6,090 nt of DNA, taken from the NCBI GenBank assembly GCA_916720465.1, contig CAKARF010000056.1, forward strand, positions 1 to 6,090, written 5' to 3'. Below, in pieces: positions 5,061 to 6,090 of this stretch. Both the position numbers and the translations under genes were made by a program. The notes beneath the pieces are model-generated. The model was not told where the DNA came from. It did not search any database and saw nothing but the letters and a program-made list of their open reading frames with translations. Origin of the DNA: an uncultured Atopobium sp. Lineage in GTDB: Bacteria > Actinomycetota > Coriobacteriia > Coriobacteriales > Atopobiaceae. Within the stretch, counting starts at the first letter, position 1. The number at the start of each line of letters is the position of its first letter.

Positions 5061-6090
5061 ATGCCTAAGAAAGACCCAGCTCTTAAAGTCATTCCTATGG
5101 GCGGACTTGATGGCATTGGCAAGAACATGACCGTTTTTGAATACGGTAATGATATGGTGCTTGTTGATGCTGGTTTAATGTTCCCAGATGACGAACAGCC
5201 TGGTATTGACCTAGTTTTGCCAGACTACACCTATGTACTTGAAAATGAAGATAAGCTTCGTGGTATTTTGATTACCCACGGTCACGAGGATCACATTGGT
5301 GCTCTTCCGTACCTGCTTATGGACCTTACTCGTAAGGTGCCAATCTATTCCAGCAAGCTCTCGCTTGGCTTTATTGAAGGCAAGCTTGCTGAGCACAAGA
5401 TTGTGGGCACCAAGCTTCGTGAGGTTACTGATGGCTCAAAGGTCCAGCTTGGTGCCTTTGACATCACGTTCTTCTCGATGACTCACTCTATTCCTGCTGC
5501 TTTTGGTATTCACATGAAGACCCCTGCAGGAACGCTTATTCACTCCGGTGACTTTAAGCTTGATCAGACTCCAATTGATGGCGTGCGTCCAAATTATGCG
5601 GCTATCACCAAGTTTGGCTCCGAGGGCCTTGACCTGCTGTTGTCTGACTCAACAAACGCTAATCGCCCTGGTATGACCCCATCCGAGGCTTCCGTTGGTG
5701 CGGCGCTTCGCCACATCATCAAAAATGCAACTGGTCGCGTCTTTGTTGCGTCGTTCTCAAGCCACATTCACCGCCTGCAGCAGGTGTGCGATGCCTCTGT
5801 TGCGGTAAAGCGTAAGGTTGTTGTTACCGGTCGCTCTATGATTACCAACACTAAGGTGGCGCGTGAGCTTGGTTACCTCAACATCGCAGATAAAGACATC
5901 ATTGATGCGTACGATGTTGATAAACTCGCAGATGATCGCATTGTTGTTCTGTGCACTGGCTCCCAGGGAGAGCCTCTGAGTGCTCTGGCTCGTATGGCAA
6001 ACGGAGAGCACAAGTCGCTTTCCATTCGTCCTCAGGACACCGTAATCATCTCTGCAACTCCTGTTCCAGGTAACGAGAAGAGCGTTCAGT
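5061..6090 (+). CDS. rnj: Ribonuclease J (5' part; cut by window end)
   Basis: RNase J is a metallo-beta-lactamase/beta-CASP nuclease with 5'-3' exonuclease and endonuclease activity in mRNA decay and rRNA maturation, common in Gram-positives lacking RNase E or alongside it. The frame is open from ATG 5061 to the window edge: 343 codons of a protein usually about 550-600 long. Visible motifs are the metal site H73-x-H75-x-D77-H78 in THGHEDHIGALPYL, H142 in MTHSIPA, D164 in HSGDFKLD, the beta-CASP stretch SFSSHIHRLQQ (231-241) and CTGSQGEP (298-305). The C-terminal HxSGHA-type motif and the tail lie beyond the window. There is no long basic N-terminal extension of the kind some actinobacterial RNase J proteins carry. 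AAGGA at 5046-5050 is the ribosome binding site, 10 nt before the start. The gene has its own promoter region, separated from pnp by a strong terminator. Confidence 0.96.
   Translation, partial: MPKKDPALKVIPMGGLDGIGKNMTVFEYGNDMVLVDAGLMFPDDEQPGIDLVLPDYTYVLENEDKLRGILITHGHEDHIGALPYLLMDLTRKVPIYSSKLSLGFIEGKLAEHKIVGTKLREVTDGSKVQLGAFDITFFSMTHSIPAAFGIHMKTPAGTLIHSGDFKLDQTPIDGVRPNYAAITKFGSEGLDLLLSDSTNANRPGMTPSEASVGAALRHIIKNATGRVFVASFSSHIHRLQQVCDASVAVKRKVVVTGRSMITNTKVARELGYLNIADKDIIDAYDVDKLADDRIVVLCTGSQGEPLSALARMANGEHKSLSIRPQDTVIISATPVPGNEKSVQ

Noticed and set aside
1..6090. Search for mobile elements, CRISPR repeats, tRNA genes, toxin-antitoxin pairs or phage genes
   Set aside because: Reading both strands showed no repeated units, insertion-sequence ends, cloverleaf-like sequences or unfamiliar genes. 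All real coding regions are conserved housekeeping genes.

Overview
The window looks like a chromosomal housekeeping region of a Gram-positive bacterium with mid-range GC (close to 50% by eye). Gene order, protein style (PNPase with a YLKR loop, Era with TKAD as its G4 motif, Gram-positive-type diacylglycerol kinase, RNase J) and an extended -10 box of the TGGTATCCT type suggest an actinobacterium. My best guess is a coriobacterium close to Atopobium/Lancefieldella or Olsenella. This is an inference from style, not a database result.

All genes lie on the + strand. Positions 1-2113 are a tightly packed operon: the last ten codons of an upstream gene (probably ybeY), then dgkA (lipid kinase), era (30S-assembly GTPase) and recO (recombination mediator). 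Neighbours overlap by 1 base or are 2-12 bases apart, so they are almost certainly co-transcribed. The ybeY-dgkA-era-recO order is a widely conserved Gram-positive arrangement.

Positions 2114-2248 are a regulatory gap. It holds a probable extended -10 promoter with an inverted repeat across it and a structured leader of about 80 nt for rpsO (ribosomal protein S15). rpsO ends at a hairpin with a weak T-tract (2539-2560). An 84-nt spacer with a second, non-terminator hairpin then leads to pnp (polynucleotide phosphorylase). The rpsO-terminator-hairpin-pnp layout resembles the E. coli rpsO-pnp locus, where pnp is autoregulated through a leader stem.

Positions 4811-5060 are a 250-nt gap. It contains a strong intrinsic terminator for pnp (4871-4902), two candidate sigma-70 promoters and a leader with mutually exclusive small hairpins. 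RNase J follows, from 5061 and cut by the window end. S15, PNPase (3'-5' phosphorolysis) and RNase J (5'-3' exo and endo cleavage) lie side by side, so the right half is an RNA-turnover neighbourhood next to a ribosome/30S-assembly and DNA-repair operon.

I found no mobile element, CRISPR array, tRNA/rRNA gene or evidence of horizontal transfer. I see no novel multi-gene system. The most interesting material is the non-coding control sequence in front of rpsO, pnp and rnj.
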